From Aralia elata (Eukaryota; Streptophyta; Magnoliopsida; Apiales; Araliaceae): a DNA stretch of 64,000 bases. The notes under the pieces were generated by a model. That model was not told where the DNA came from. It ran no database searches and worked only from the letters and a program-made list of their open reading frames with translations. The position numbers and the translations under genes were made by a program. The stretch spans positions 45,412,508-45,476,507 of the forward strand of contig CM068378.1 of assembly GCA_034770075.1 (NCBI GenBank). The letters are read 5' to 3'. This document shows, in pieces, positions 47,057 to 59,276 of the stretch (positions are counted from its first letter, which is position 1; every line of letters starts with the position of its first letter).

Positions 47057-49083
47057 CTAGCCGAAACCTTCCTCACTAATTTCCTTGGGCACGTATGCCT
47101 CCTCCAGGACTTTCGCCAGGGTTTTGCAATGATCATTGGACGACAACACCAAGTCCATGACTGATGTTAGGGTTGACTCCTCACTTAAAATCTGGATCCC
47201 TCTTGTTTCCGGGTGATCCATCCTTTTCAAGAATTCTATGGCCTTTTCCTCGGAAATCTCTTCATTTTTCTTCTTTTGGCTCTCAAGGACTCGCCCGGGA
47301 AGATATAAGGGGTTCCCCTTTGTCGTCACAGAAGCACAACTGGCCGCTTCCTCTGGCATCCCCCCATAATTCCAGGGTACCGTCTTTAGACTACTGATAG
47401 GGATTTGCGGCCTTGCCGCAAGGATGAGGGGCCTCGGAGCCGTCAACTTGACAGGTCCCTCCGTGATATTCGTACTTACCCCTATCAACCTGATGGGCAC
47501 TTCCCGTGCACTCCCATGATCATGTATCACGTTGATCATTTCCTCAATTTTCTGCACATAGCTCAACCTTGGTGGCCCCCCGGCTTCACTGGCCTCCGTC
47601 GCATTGACCCCCCCTCCATCATGTCTTGGCAGGGGATTTGCCTTAACATTCGGGGAGTCTGGCTGTTCCACCACAATTTCCCCACTGTCAATCAAGTTCT
47701 GGATTCTGTGCTTCAACGTCCAACAGTCTTGCGTATCATGACCGGGGGAACTTGAGTGGTATGCGCATCGCTTGTTCGGGTCAAACCTTCTTCCCTTTGG
47801 GTCACTCGGGGGTGCCAAACCAACTATCTTCTTTTGGGCTACCAATACCGCTAAGACCCGCTCAAGAGGCTCCCCGAGCGGGGTGAATACTCGATTTTGC
47901 GAGGCCTCATATCTCCTACGCCCCTCCGCCCTCTGATCAGCGAAGTTAGGCTGTCGGGATGGCCCTACTCTTTGCACCTGTACTGGAAGATGGTTTTCTG
48001 CCTTTCTAGACTAGCCCTGAAGGATGAGGGAAACATCCTCCTCCTTTTTCTTTTGCACCCTACGGGAAGTGCTGCCATAATTTCCATTTTGTATTTGCTC
48101 TGCAGCCGTTTCCAAAGTAGTGAAATCCCCGATTTTGCCAGATTTCAAACCCATATCTACCATTTCTCCGTGTTTTATCATTTCAACGAAAGGCCTACCA
48201 ATCCCTGAAATAACTCGTTCATAATACGGTGCCTCTTGAATGTCTACGAAAGTCATTACCATCTCTGACTCGCTCATCGGAGGATTCACCTGTGCGGCCA
48301 TACCCCTCCATCGTTGTGCATAATCCCTGAAGGATTCCTTAGGTTGCTTCTTAACTTTTGTCATTTGGTACCTGTCAGGGGCCATCTGGGCCTGAAAGCT
48401 GTATTGGGTTAAGAAGGTATGGGCCAATTCCTCCCAGTTGTGGATTCGGGCGTTGTCAAGGCGGGCATACCAGATTCTTGCCTCCCCCGTTAAGCTTTTC
48501 TGGAACAACTGCATCCTCAACCCCTCGTCCTCGGCATAAGATCCAAGTCCCCCGATGTAGATTTTCAAATGTGTGTAAGGATCCCCCTTCCCATTGTATT
48601 TTTCAAATTCGGGGATTTTAAATTTCTCCGGGTATCTTGCTCCGGGGAAGACACATAAATCTGAATAGTTAACCCTGCCTAGGGACCCTATGCCCTTCAT
48701 AGATTGGATGGTTTCCTCCATTTGTCTCATTTTCTTCCGCAGGTCATCCGTATCTCCCTCTTCCGGGATAGTAATCACTGTTTGTTTAGTACAGGAATGG
48801 CCTTTGGGACGACTGGCTCGCCCTTAAGTTGAGGTGGATCCTCCCTAGGTGGTTCCTGCCTGGGCATCAATTGCTCCTTTAGCATTATGGCCATTTCTAA
48901 CATCTGCTTTTTAAAGTCATCAAATTCCTCCCTAGATATGGAACCGAAATTGGTAGATGGGATGTCATCCATTTCAGATGTAGAGTTTTGGGCTCTTTTA
49001 GATTGCGAACGTGTTTGAGGAGCAATCCTACAGAAAACAACGGTTCGAAGTTTAGTCCTGGGGAATGAAAAATATGGATGCAT
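47057..49083 (-). pseudogene. Element F gag, broken by stop and frameshift
   Basis: Three blocks of one gag gene. 48775-49083 is the N-terminal part (TRSQSKRAQ, a Met/Gln/Pro-rich coil). After a frameshift near 48776, 48014-48778 holds the capsid domain (LTGEARIWYARL, NWEELAHTFLTQY, QPKESFRDYAQRW). After TAG at 48011-48013, 47060-47977 holds the nucleocapsid-like RCAYHSSSPGHDTQDCWTLKH motif, the unusual zinc knuckle of Tat/Ogre gag. The gene ends at TAG 47057-47059, after which protease continues in frame. The true start is uncertain: the run upstream of TRSQ begins after CTGTAG, so the first exon may be spliced. Gag would build the particle. Confidence 0.88.
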
Positions 49084-49714
49084 GCTAAAGCTGTAATTTT
49101 TGTGTTTTTGGGTTTTTTAATCTTAAAATAGAAAGTTAGTAGTCCTTTAATGCAATAACAAATGCTAAACATGACGTTATTATGCTCCCCAGCTGTTCCC
49201 TGTAAGCGATAGAGGTTAGTAATTTCTCTTGACAAAAAGGGAGGCATATATGAATGAGATCATGACATTTACGCGTGAATGCAAAAAGGCATGAAGAGAC
49301 TTTTCCTGCGCTGGGTTAATCTGAGGCTGACCTATCCTAGGGTTACTCTCACGGGCTTTTCGGCATGAAGGTCCCCAAATCTTCGCAATCTACTCGTCTG
49401 AGCCCTTCGATTGGAGCGGATTTGGGTGGTGCGTTTCCTGAGCCATCTTCGGGGAGCAGCCCCTTCGAGTCCAGTAATAAGCAACCGACGGGTTCGCCTC
49501 AGGAGGAGGTACTCTCTCAACATACATTCACATTCATCGTCCTCACCGTATGCAAATGATTACTTAAAAGTAAAGCAAATCCATTCAATTTATTGGGCAA
49601 AACACACATTCACACAACAAAAGTAAAAAATCAAAATATCGCACACACACACATTTTATGAATTTTAAAGGATAGGATAGCATCAAGATATGTACGCGGC
49701 TTAAGCCCTCTAAT
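49084..49714 (-). other. Element F 5' leader
   Basis: About 630 bp between primer site and gag. A GC-richer part at 49320-49510 is open for about 60 codons on both strands without known motifs. The rest is AT-rich, with (CA)n at 49642-49654. Ogre elements with an upstream ORF1 have far more space here, so no ORF1 is present. Confidence 0.55.
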
Positions 49715-49733
49715 GTCCCCAGCAGAGTCGCCA
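49715..49733 (-). other. Primer binding site of element F (tRNA-Arg)
   Basis: Minus strand TGGCGACTCTGCTGGGGAC, two bases inside the 5' LTR. It matches the plant tRNA-Arg(ACG) 3' end with about two differences. An Arg primer is typical of Ogre elements. Confidence 0.85.
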
Positions 49734-49735
49734 GC

Positions 49736-51802
49736 TGTCGACGCCGGTTTTTCTAGCCTCTTCCGATTTCTCCTTTTGCCTTTTGATTGATGATTTTTTG
49801 GGGAAAAGGTCGGCATTAATGTCGACGGGGTTTTGAAAGATTGCCTTTTTTATGATGAGCCAATTAACCAGAGTCGCCAGTTGGTATATTTGAAATGGAT
49901 GTACCAACTCATCCGAGTTTTCGTTTTTTATAAATCGCTGGCTCATATGTGACTCCGAATTAATTGGTCTGCGAATCGAGATTCATAGAGTTCGGGGGCT
50001 TACTTAAATGAGGGGAAGGTGTTAGGCACCCCTCGACTTCCGTGAAACACGGTTACCACAATCTTGATGCTTTCCTATCCTTTAATTCATGAAATGTGTG
50101 TGTATGCGCGTGTGTGTGTGTGTGTACCTATGTGAATGTTATGGTGAGTTTGTATGAAAGAATCATTTGGATTTTTAGGGAAAGTCGTGCTTTAATTTGA
50201 GAACGCTTCGGAATGTCTTTTCGGTATACACGAGAAAGCTTTACGAAAAAAAGGTTTGATTTTAATTGTCAAAACTAGGAGATTTTCATTAGGTGTCGTT
50301 TTGGCAAAAATAAGAGTTTATTAAACCTTAGCCAAAATAGGAATCGAGATTTATACGTTGCTTTCATAAATGATGGGCAATTTCTAGGATCTCTTTCGCC
50401 CTATGTATCAAGGTTTAATAAAACGTTTAGTTCTTTTTATAAAAAAAACCATTTTTTGTGACATTTGAAAACAACTTCTCTTTAGCTTTCTCGTAGAATA
50501 GGAATCGACTTTCGTTAGCATTTCCAATTTTTAGCCTCGTGATGCTAATATCCTACTTTGATTGATTTTAGAAAAACCTTTATTGTTTTGGCCTTGAAAT
50601 CTTTTGTTTGGTGTTGCAAATCAAATTAAATATCAAAACGCGTAGGGGCTACTTACGGGCATGTAAGCCATCAAAATACCTCGAACGCCAATAATCACAT
50701 ATTTTCACTACTACGGGGCCTTAAACCCGATTCTCGCCTTGGAGTCGTTTTAAAGCCCGACGGTTACATGATACAAAAACGAGCACCTTGAATCTATTAC
50801 ATACATCAAAACGTCCATCCTCGGATTTGGACCACGGGGTCGCGTTCCTTGGCTCACACCCGATATTGCTACATACCCACAAAATGAATACTACAAAACT
50901 AATCAACACGGATTTGCCTAATACACCATGATATCCGAAAATGACAATCTAAATAAATTACACCCAATGAATCATCATAAACAAGCTAGAAATTTCACTA
51001 ACTGGATATCCTCGGGTTATTAGGAAGAATTTTGTTCCGATGGAATCCTCACTAATAATCCCTAATCCATGATTGTCCAACAAAATACATGAAGATTACA
51101 TTTAATTTAACCAAACAATATGATATAAATTGCTAGAACAAAGAGAAATTTTACCTTGCAAATGATCTCAAATGGATGTAAACTTGTATTTTTGAAATAG
51201 GATTAGAAGGATGTTTGATACAACAAAAATCAACAGAGTATAAATCTTCTCTTTTTTCTCTCTTTTCTTCCTATTTTGTTGCAAAAACTTGCTCCTTTTC
51301 CTCTCTATTTCCGTGTTCTTGCTGCTGCAGAATTCTTCTTCTTTTCCTAAATTTCTGAACTCTTCAACCTCCTGTATGCTGCAACGAAACTGAGCTAAAA
51401 TAGGCTGGCTGGCCGCCTGCCTTCCACTCACCTGATTTCGAGTTCCGTGTTTCGAGTTCCGTGTTTTCAAAAGGCGCACTATTTGGCCGCAGATCAATCC
51501 GCGGCTGGACGGTTTGACTTTCTTGATTTTCGTGCCACGCCTCAATTTTCGTGCCGTAACGTCGGTTTCCGCTGACAGGCTTGTACTTTGTAGTCCGGGA
51601 ATTTCCGGGAGACGTGCCACCTCATTCAGGAATGCCCGTTTCGGATGGCCTTATTGTCACGTCAGCTTTGGTCGCCAATCATCGCGGTGGCGTTGAACGT
51701 TTGCGCTTGTGTCCATTCCTTCGCTCCCGCAAGCCGGTTCAATTGCCGATTTTGCCCTCCTGTCACGGTTAGTATATGGAACGCAAAATTTGGGTGTCTA
51801 CA
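49736..51802 (-). repeat. Element F 5' LTR
   Basis: 2,067 bp, matching 33895-35915. The main differences are a short direct duplication of CGAGTTCCGTGTTT near 51440-51470 and a replaced segment at about 51692-51745. An 11-base copy of the primer-site core (AGAGTCGCCAG on +) recurs inside the LTR at 49870-49880. Confidence 0.93.
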
Positions 51803-51807
51803 TTGTA
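51803..51807. repeat. Target-site duplication of element F, right copy
   Basis: TTGTA, identical to 33890-33894. Copia D RT sequence resumes after it. Confidence 0.92.
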
Positions 51808-53035
51808 CACACATGGTTCATCCTCATTTTTGATAAAATCAAACCTTTTGATTATCTCATCAAAACGGATGTTCCACCTTCGAGAAGCTTGCTTCAATCC
51901 ATAAATGGATCGTTGTAGCTTACAGACTTGGTTTATTCCAATCGTTGAAACAAAACCCTATGGCTGTATCATATATACATTCTCCTCAAGCTCTCCATTG
52001 AGGAAGGCCGTTTTCATGTCCATTTGCCAGATCTCGTAGTCATAATAAACTGCAATTACAAGCAAAATCCGAATGGACTTGAGCATAGCTACTGGTGAGA
52101 AGGTTTCATCATAGTCAACTCCTTGTCTTTGTTTGAAACCTTTTACAATCAGTCGGGCCTTATAGGTCTCTACCTTGCCATCTGCTCCAGTCTTTCTCTT
52201 AAAGACCCATTTACACCCAATAGGCTTAATGCCCTCAGGTGGTGAAACCAAAGTCCATACTTGGTTTTCATACATGGAGTTCATCTCAGATTTCATGGCT
52301 TCTAGCCATTTCTCTGAGTCTTTACTACTCATAGCCTCTTCGTAAGTCAATGGATCATCATCATTTATGATGTGTACCTCATCATCATCCTCTGTGATGA
52401 ATCCATACCTATCAGGTATCTTCGGTACTCTTCCAGATTTACGAATAGGTAGTGGTACAGTAGGTTCTTCTACTTGGTCAGGTACCTGACTTTGATCCGT
52501 AGTATTTTGTGGTTCTTGAACTTCTTCAAGATATATCTTACTCCCATTGACCCCTTCAAGGATAAACTCCTTTTCCAAGAAGGCAGCATGTTTCGCAACA
52601 AACATCTTTTGATCAGTAGGATGATAGAAATAATATCCTAAACTTTCTTTAGGATATCCCACAAATCTACATTTATCAGATCTAGTCTTCAGCTTATCAT
52701 GCTCAAACCTTTTGATATAAGCTGGACAACCCCAAGTCTTAACATGCTTAAGACTAGGTTTCCTCCCTGTCCATAATTCATATGGGGTCTTTGGGACAGA
52801 TTTGGTAGGCCTTGTTAAGTAGGTATGTAACCGTTTATAGGGCATAACCCCAGAAGGATATTGGAAGGTCGGCAAAACTCATCATGGAACGAACCATATC
52901 CAACAATGTTTGATTTCTCCTTTCAGATACACCATTTAACTGTAGCGTCCCTGGTGGAGTCCATTGTGAGATTATACCATTTTCTTTAAGACAACTTAGA
53001 AACTCATTGGTCAAGTATTCACCTCCTCGATCCGA
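51808..53035 (-). pseudogene. Copia D integrase end and RT N-terminal part, broken
   Basis: Contains the end of the integrase core (QLNG-like and SERRN-like region near 52920), the post-core region (PKTPYELWTGRKPSLKHVKTWGC) and RT (GCKWVFKRKTGADGKVE, KARLIVKGFKQRQGVDYDETFSP, QMDMKTAFLNGELEE). A frameshift lies near 52830-52870. A TAG at 51958-51960 follows MIQP, where E has GAG. After that the RT continues in frame to the F insertion at 51808 and resumes at 33889, shortly before YVDD. Non-functional. Confidence 0.88.
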
Positions 53036-54724
53036 TCAAAGAATCTTAATACTCTTACCAGTTTGCTTCTCTACTTCACTTTTGAATTCTTTGAACTTTT
53101 CAAACAATTCATACTTGTATTTCATTAAATACACATATCCAAATATAGAATGATCATCAATGAAAGTGATAAAATAAAAATACCCTCCTCGTGCATTCGT
53201 TATCATAGGTCCACATACGTCTGTGTGTACCAACGCTAACAACTCTGTAACTCTTTCTCCTTTTCCACTAAAAGGAGATTTAGTCATCTTACCCATGAGA
53301 CAAGATTCACAAGTTGGATATGATTCGTAATCACATAGCTCTAAAAGCCCATCTTTATGCAACTTGGTTAATCTTGTTTCATTGATATGACCGAGTCTAT
53401 AGTGCCACATAAAGGTATAATTAACATCATATCTTTTTCTTTTCTTAGTTTGTTCAATTTGAAGTATATTTTCATGCAAGTCAAGTATGTAAAGTCCATT
53501 TAGTAGATTGCTAACACCATATAAAACATTTTTATTATAAATAGAACAACCGTTGTTCTTTATTATAATATCAAAACCATCCATATCCAATACAGAAATT
53601 GAAATAATATTTCTAATGAGTGTTGGAACATAATAACAATTATTTAAACTAATGAACTTGCCTGAAGGCAGTGCTAAACAATAAGTTCCTATAGCTAATG
53701 CAGCAACATTTGCTCCATTTCCCACTCATAGGACGACTTCATCCTTGTTCAGCTTTCTACCTCTACTTAGTCCCTGCATATTATTATATATGTGAGAACT
53801 ACAGCCGGTATCCAATACCCAAGTAGAATTTTGACTTTTAAAAAAATTAATTTCAATCAAGAACAAACCTAGATTGGAAGTCGAAGCTTCTCCAAGCTTT
53901 TTTTGGTCCGCAAGATACTCCTTGCAGTTCCTCTTCCAGTGTCCTGACTTATTACAATGGTAGCAAATTCCTTTGCTATCTGGATCAGGTTTCTTTTTAT
54001 CCTTTCTGTTCGCCTTGCCCTTAGCCTTCTTGTTTTTCATCTCTTTAGAAGATACCTTTAACCTCTTCCTTTTCTTGGAAGAATCATCCACTAGTAAGAC
54101 TTGGTTCTTGTTGGATGAGAAGTGACCTTCAGCAGTTTTCAGCATGTTAAGTAACTCAGGCAAGCTGACGTCCAACTTATTCATGTGAAAATTCACAACA
54201 AATTGTGAGAAGGTGTTCGAGAGTGACTACAAGATCAAATCTTGGCTTAACTCCCCATCCATCACGAACTCAAGCTGTCCAAGTTGTTCAATCAAATTGA
54301 TCATCTTGAGGACATGAGTCTCAACGATAGTGCCCTCGGTCATACGAGATCGGAAGAGCTCCTTAGATATCTGATATCTTGCAGCCCTACTTTGCTCACC
54401 ATACAACTCTTTGAGGTGTAACAATATAGTAGGAGCATCCATAGTTTCATGCTGACGCTGAAGCTCATTACTCATGGATGCGAGCATGATGCATTGAGCC
54501 ATGATTGCATCATCTTGCCACTTTCTGAAAGTAGCAATCTCTTCCTCAGAGGCTGTTTCTACAACATTTGCAGGGACTGGCGAATTTAGGACATAAGATA
54601 ATTTTTCAGCGGTGAGAACAATTCTCAAATTCCTTAACCAGTTCGTGTAATTCGGTCCGGTCAGTTTGTTAGCATCACGTATGCTACGTAGTGGTAGTGA
54701 GTTTGATATTTTTAAATTCTGCAT
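53036..54724 (-). pseudogene. Copia D gag, protease and integrase N-terminal part, broken by three stops
   Basis: One frame, interrupted but not shifted. Gag has TGPNYTNWLRNLRIVLTAEKLSYVL and a CCHC knuckle (CYHCNKSGHWKRNC). Protease has WVLDTGCSSHI. The pre-integrase zinc region has LGHINETRL...CESCLMGKM, followed by HTDVCGPM and FIDDHS of the integrase core. Stops are TAG at 54227-54229 (E has CAG), TGA near 53726 (E has CAA) and TGA at 53036-53038 (E has CGA). The start is taken at MQNLKIS, matching the E start; an upstream Met at 54748 is less likely. Most stops fit C-to-T decay. Confidence 0.88.
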
Positions 54725-54748
54725 GTGAAAGAGACAACATTTTAGCAT

Positions 54749-55352
54749 ACATTCATTTTATTAATCATCAAAATAAATTAGGTCTTTATTTAAATTGGTA
54801 TCTCCCACTATTTTCATCAAACTATATTACCCTCAATATATAGTTCGGCAAATCTAATTAAAGATTTGCTAGTGAGAATAAGGATCCCATTTCAAATGTA
54901 TATAGCCTTGTGTGTGCATAATAAACTATATATAAATAAATAGGTAGACAACTATTGTCAATTACATCACTATGTAACTCCTTGTATTTTGCCTTTTAGA
55001 TTATAATGGTCAAGTATGCGCACATCCGAACTAAAATAATCTAAGTTAAGTCCAACCTAGCACTTCCATATATGTGAAAAGAAAAAGACCGCCCTTGTGT
55101 GTGCACAACAAAGCAGTAATGTCCAATTCCTTAATAAGCATCAAATGTGATAAAACAACATCTTAAATATTTAATACTGGCCTTGTGTGTGCACAATAAA
55201 CTCATATTAAATATTTAATACTCTATTGTTTTACCATGCTAGAAGGCAACGTTCGATATTCCGAATATCTTTGAACGCTTAGGACTTAATATGATTTTCT
55301 TTGAGGGATTTTTTATTAATAGTCTCATCTTGTTTAGCGTGCATGCACATAT
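54749..55352 (-). other. Copia D leader, truncated
   Basis: Homologous to E's leader at 61254-61835. It carries three copies of CCTTGTGTGTGCACAA-like sequence at about 54905, 55093 and 55180. Cut by E's LTR at 55353, with CATAT at 55348-55352 the candidate E target duplication. No gene. Confidence 0.75.
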
Positions 55353-57223
55353 TGTAAGTTTGCAAAATCACAATCTAATTGTAATACGCAACGGAAAATG
55401 GAAATTAAAAATTTTGCAACTTAACCATGAATCACCTTATGCATAACTATTAATTGACGAAGATTAATAAGAGATAATACCTTTGATGATTCAACTCTTG
55501 AACCGCTACAAGATCTACTCCTCTTTTGATTTCTTCAAGCTCTTCCAATCTACAATCCTTTGTTGATTTCTTCAAGCTCCTCCAATCTTCGTTCCTTGGA
55601 TTAAACACTAGCTACAAAGTGTATGTAGCACTCTAGAGGTAATCCACCAAGAACAATTATACAAGAAACAATATTTTGATTTCCTAGAAATCTTGGATGG
55701 CTAATCCCATTAATTTTATTCCTAACTCTTAAGAATAATAAGAACTCTTCATCAAGAACTCTTTCATTAGATCGAGGCTAGCACTTCTCTAAGTGCAATA
55801 AATGCTAGGTTAGATGAATTAGGAAAACCCTAATTCAATTAGTATACTACCAAGAATAATACTTACATAATATGTAAGTAACATTATTCTCCTAACCCAC
55901 ATGTTTTGCATTTAAGCAACTAACACATGTTATTAGCTTAGCCCACCTTTTGCATTTAATTTAAATGATATTTACATTTCATTTAAATTAATTCTTAATC
56001 TAATTAAGAATTAAATGATAATAATAATAAGATTTCTCTTATTAATTTATAATTCAATATTTCTCCAAATATATCATTATAAATATTAAGCATTTCAATT
56101 TATTCAACTAATAAATTAAATACTTAATTTATTATCATTAAGCCAATTTCTTCTAATATAATATTATTCTTTTTGCGGTGTGACCCTTTAGGTTCAATAT
56201 TATGCCGGTAGTAGAATAAATAAATTAGAACAATTCTAATATTATTTATAATGAATTAAACTCCTTTAATTCAAACATAAATAAATAATATTTATTCTAC
56301 ATCATGAGGGACACCTTACGATAATGTATCATGACTATCCGAATAATATGAAATCAATGTTTAATCACATAGAACCTATTCAGTAGTAGTTACCATACAA
56401 TTCAATCCTTCTACCATACAATGTCCCGATTAAATATAAGACATGGAATTACTGACAAGTCTTATTTTATTTAATCATATGCATTTCGATTTAAAAATGC
56501 ACAACTCCGATTAATGTAAATTAGAAACTCCTTTCTAATTTTCATTCAACCCTGGCCAGGGATTTCTGAGTTATCATTTATCAAATCGCATAGGACATTC
56601 TCTCCCTTTATCAGAAGTGGTAGATCCTTTGTCGATCATTCACCTACCTCCGTGTATACTTTATTATACCCATACATACCCTATGACATACCCTAAGGTA
56701 TTAAGGAATATGACAAAGTATAACTTAACATACACAAGGTACTATGATGATCTCAAGTCCAAGGATCACTTGTACAACTACCACTTAAGAACTTCCCTAT
56801 TGACAGGTGAATAAAACTCCATTAGGGTTCTTTAAGCGAGTCACGTTCAGTGAACTTATTCTCTAATAAGCACCTACATACTTGCTTTAGTGTCTTCACA
56901 CAAATGATTATGAGATCAATCATTATCTTCTAAAGATCAAGCATAGTATGTACTAATCTATCCGGATCAGTAATCCCAATATTAGTGATCCAACGATTAG
57001 GAACATTTTAGTTTTGAGCTTTCTTGAATTTAGATCTCACTAGCATGATCTCATCATGATTCTAAAAGCATTGCTCGAAAACTATGGGTTCATCACATTT
57101 ATTAATTCAACCAATTAACATGGATAAAATATGCCTTTTATTCTATTATTAATATTTGAATAAGATTACAAAGTAAATGCTTATTACATCAAATATAATT
57201 GACTTGAGGGCATATTACTTTCA
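55353..57223 (-). repeat. Copia E 3' LTR
   Basis: 1,871 bp. Minus strand starts TGAAAGTAATATGCC at 57223 and ends AAACTTACA at 55353. The first 1,042 bp recur at 62959-64000 almost unchanged. It shares conserved blocks with D's LTR. Confidence 0.93.
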
Positions 57224-57238
57224 ATCTCCCACTTGCAC
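57224..57238 (-). other. Polypurine tract of Copia E
   Basis: Minus strand GTGCAAGTGGGAGAT directly before the LTR. It overlaps the end of the pol stop codon region. Confidence 0.85.
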
Positions 57239-58197
57239 TAAAGCCAATCACCTTGGTATCTAATACCCATTTTATCGAAATGGCGATTGAATTGATCTTG
57301 CGATAATGCTTTAGTAAATGGATCTGCAATGTTGTTCTGGGAGTCCACTCTTTCTAAGGTGACATCTCCTCTTTCAATTATTTCTCTAATTAAATGAAAT
57401 CGCCGCAACACGTGTTTGGATCTCTGATGAGACCTGGGTTCCTTAGCCTGTGCAACAGCTCCAGTGTTGTCACAATGAACCGGAACGGGTCTAGTAATGC
57501 TAGGAACTACCCCGAGTTCAAAAATGAACTTCTTCATCCAAACAGCTTCCTTTGCAGCTTCACTTGCAGCTATATACTCTGCCTCTGTCACTGAGTCAGC
57601 AACTGTTTGCTGTTTGGAACTCTTCCAACTCACTGCTCCACCGTTCAAGGTAAATACATACCCTGACATGGATTTACTGTCATCTTGGTCAGTTTGAAAA
57701 CTTGAGTCTGTAAAGCCCTCTAGTTTCAAATCAGACCCACCATATACTAGAAACACATCTTTAGTTCTTCTCAAGTACTTCAAGATGTTTTTCACAGCTT
57801 TCCAGTGTTCTTCTCCAGGATTAGACTGATATCTACTTGTTACACTAAGTGCATAAGCAACATCTGGTCTGGTACATATCATTCCATACATTATGGATCC
57901 TATTGCCGAAGCATAAGGTATTTGATTCATGCGTTCTCTCTCTTCAGGTGTCTTTGGGGACAATTTCTTAGAGAGATTTACTCCATGACTCATCGGTATG
58001 AGCCCTCTCTTGGAGTCTTGCATGCTAAACCTCTTTAGCATCGAATCAATGTATGCACCTTGGGTCAAGCCGAGCATCCTCTTTGATCTATCTCTATAGA
58101 TCTTTATCCCCAATATGTAGGATGTTTCTCCCAAGTCCTTCATGGAGAAGTGTTTAGATAACCAAATTTTAAACTGATTGTAGCATCGGTATGTCAT
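57238..58197 (-). pseudogene. Copia E pol: RT end and RNase H
   Basis: Open frame carrying the RT connection region (WLSKHFSMKDLGETSYILG), LMGLT-type tether sequences and a complete Ty1/Copia RNase H (GFTDSSFQTD, SGYVFTLNGGAVSWKSSKQ, TEAEYIAAS, DNTGAVAQAKEPRS, NNIADPFTKAL). It ends at GDWL just before the LTR, the normal C-terminus. It is offset from the upstream RT frame by a frameshift near 58185, so it would not be translated with the rest. The domain shows no internal stop. Confidence 0.88.
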
Positions 58198-59236
58198 TCC
58201 CTATAAGTAATATATCATCAACATATAATACCAGGAATGTCACAGCACTCCCACTAACTTTCTTGTACACACATGGTTCATCCTCATTTTTGATAAAATC
58301 AAACTCTTTGATTGTCTCATCAAAACGGATGTTCCAACTTCGAGAAGCTTGCTTCAATCCATAAATGGATCTTTGTAACTTACACACTTGATTTGTTCCA
58401 ACCTTTGAAACAAAACCCTCTGGCTGTATCATATATACATCCTCATCTAGTTTCCCATTGAGGAATGTCGTTTTCACGTCCATTTGCCAGATTTCGTAGT
58501 CATAGTAAGCTGCAATCGCAAGTAAAATCCGGATGGACTTGAGCATGGCTACTGGTGAGAAGGTTTCATCATAGTCAACTCCTTGTCTTTGTTTGAAACC
58601 TTTTGCAACCAGTCTGGCCTTATAGGTCTCCACCTTGCCATCTGCTCCAGTCTTTTTCTTAAAGACCCATTTACACCCTATAGGCACAATGCCTTCAGGT
58701 GGAGTAACCAAAGTCCATACTTGGTTTTCATACATGGAGTCCATTTCGGATTTCATGGCTATTTGCCATTTCTCAGAGTGTTTACTACTCATAGCCTCAT
58801 CGTATGTTACTGGATCATCATCAGTTATGATGCGTACCTCATCATCATCTTCTATGATGAGTGTATACCTTTTAGGTATTTTCGGCACCCTTCCAGATTT
58901 ACGACTCGGTTGTGGTACAGAAGTTATATCTACTTGAACATGTTCATCCACTTGATCTGTAGTGATTTGTGGTTCTTGAATTTCTTCAAGATCTATTTTC
59001 CTCCCACTAGCCCCTTCAAGGATAAACTCATTTTCAAAGAAGGTAGCGTGTTTGGCAACAAACACCTTTTGCTCGGTAGGATTACAGAAATAATATCCTA
59101 AACTTTCTTTAGGATACCCCACAAATTTGCACTTGTCAGATCTAGCCTCAAGTTTGTCGCTTTGTAACTTCTTTACATAAGCGTTACAACCCCAAATCTT
59201 AACATGCTTAAGACTGGGTTTCCTCCCTGTCCACAT
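58169..59236 (-). pseudogene. Copia E pol: integrase tail and reverse transcriptase
   Basis: Covers the integrase C-terminal region (TGRKPSLKHVKIWGC, GYPKESLGYYF), a proline/charged linker (SRKSGRVPKIPKRY) and RT (GCKWVFKKKTGADGKVE, YDETFSPVAMLKSIRI, QMDVKTTFLNGKLDED, catalytic LYVDDILLIGND). The frame is entered by a frameshift near 59340 and left by one near 58185. Apart from these, domains look intact. D carries stops or lesions in the same stretch, so E is the better preserved copy. Confidence 0.9.
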
Positions 59237-59276
59237 CTCATATGGAGTCTTAGGGACGGATTTTGAGGGAATCTTG

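Larger units (their letters stand above)
33895..51802 (-). mobile_element. Element F: 17.9 kb Tat/Ogre-type Ty3/Gypsy retrotransposon, minus strand
   Basis: Complete structure: LTRs of 2.02 and 2.07 kb with TG...CA ends, a 5-bp target duplication, an Arg-tRNA primer site and a polypurine tract. On the minus strand from the 5' LTR (49736-51802) it carries gag, protease with G-patch, an intron, RT, a degenerate first RNase H, a second archaeal-type RNase H and integrase. Between integrase and the 3' LTR lie two genes on the opposite strand and a 140-bp tandem array. Second RNase H, Arg primer, protease-RT intron and large size are hallmarks of the Tat/Ogre group. Three TAG stops and at least two frameshifts break gag-pol. 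It sits inside the RT gene of Copia D. Confidence 0.93.
31037..55352 (-). mobile_element. Copia D (Angela-like), minus strand, split by element F and cut by element E
   Basis: Made of 31037-33894, then 51808-55352 after the F insertion: 3' LTR, polypurine tract, RNase H and RT end, then RT, integrase, protease, gag and part of the leader. Its 5' LTR and the rest of the leader must lie beyond element E outside the window. It is inserted in the LTR of copy G. The polyprotein has many in-frame stops, so D is older and more decayed than E. Confidence 0.85.

Noticed and set aside
47897..48208. 103-codon + strand frame opposite gag of F
   Set aside because: Antisense to the Tat gag frame, which has strong motif support; no motif of its own.
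58583..59101. 172-codon + strand frame opposite Copia RT
   Set aside because: Antisense shadow of the RT and integrase frame, Phe/Ser/Leu-rich, no family motif.
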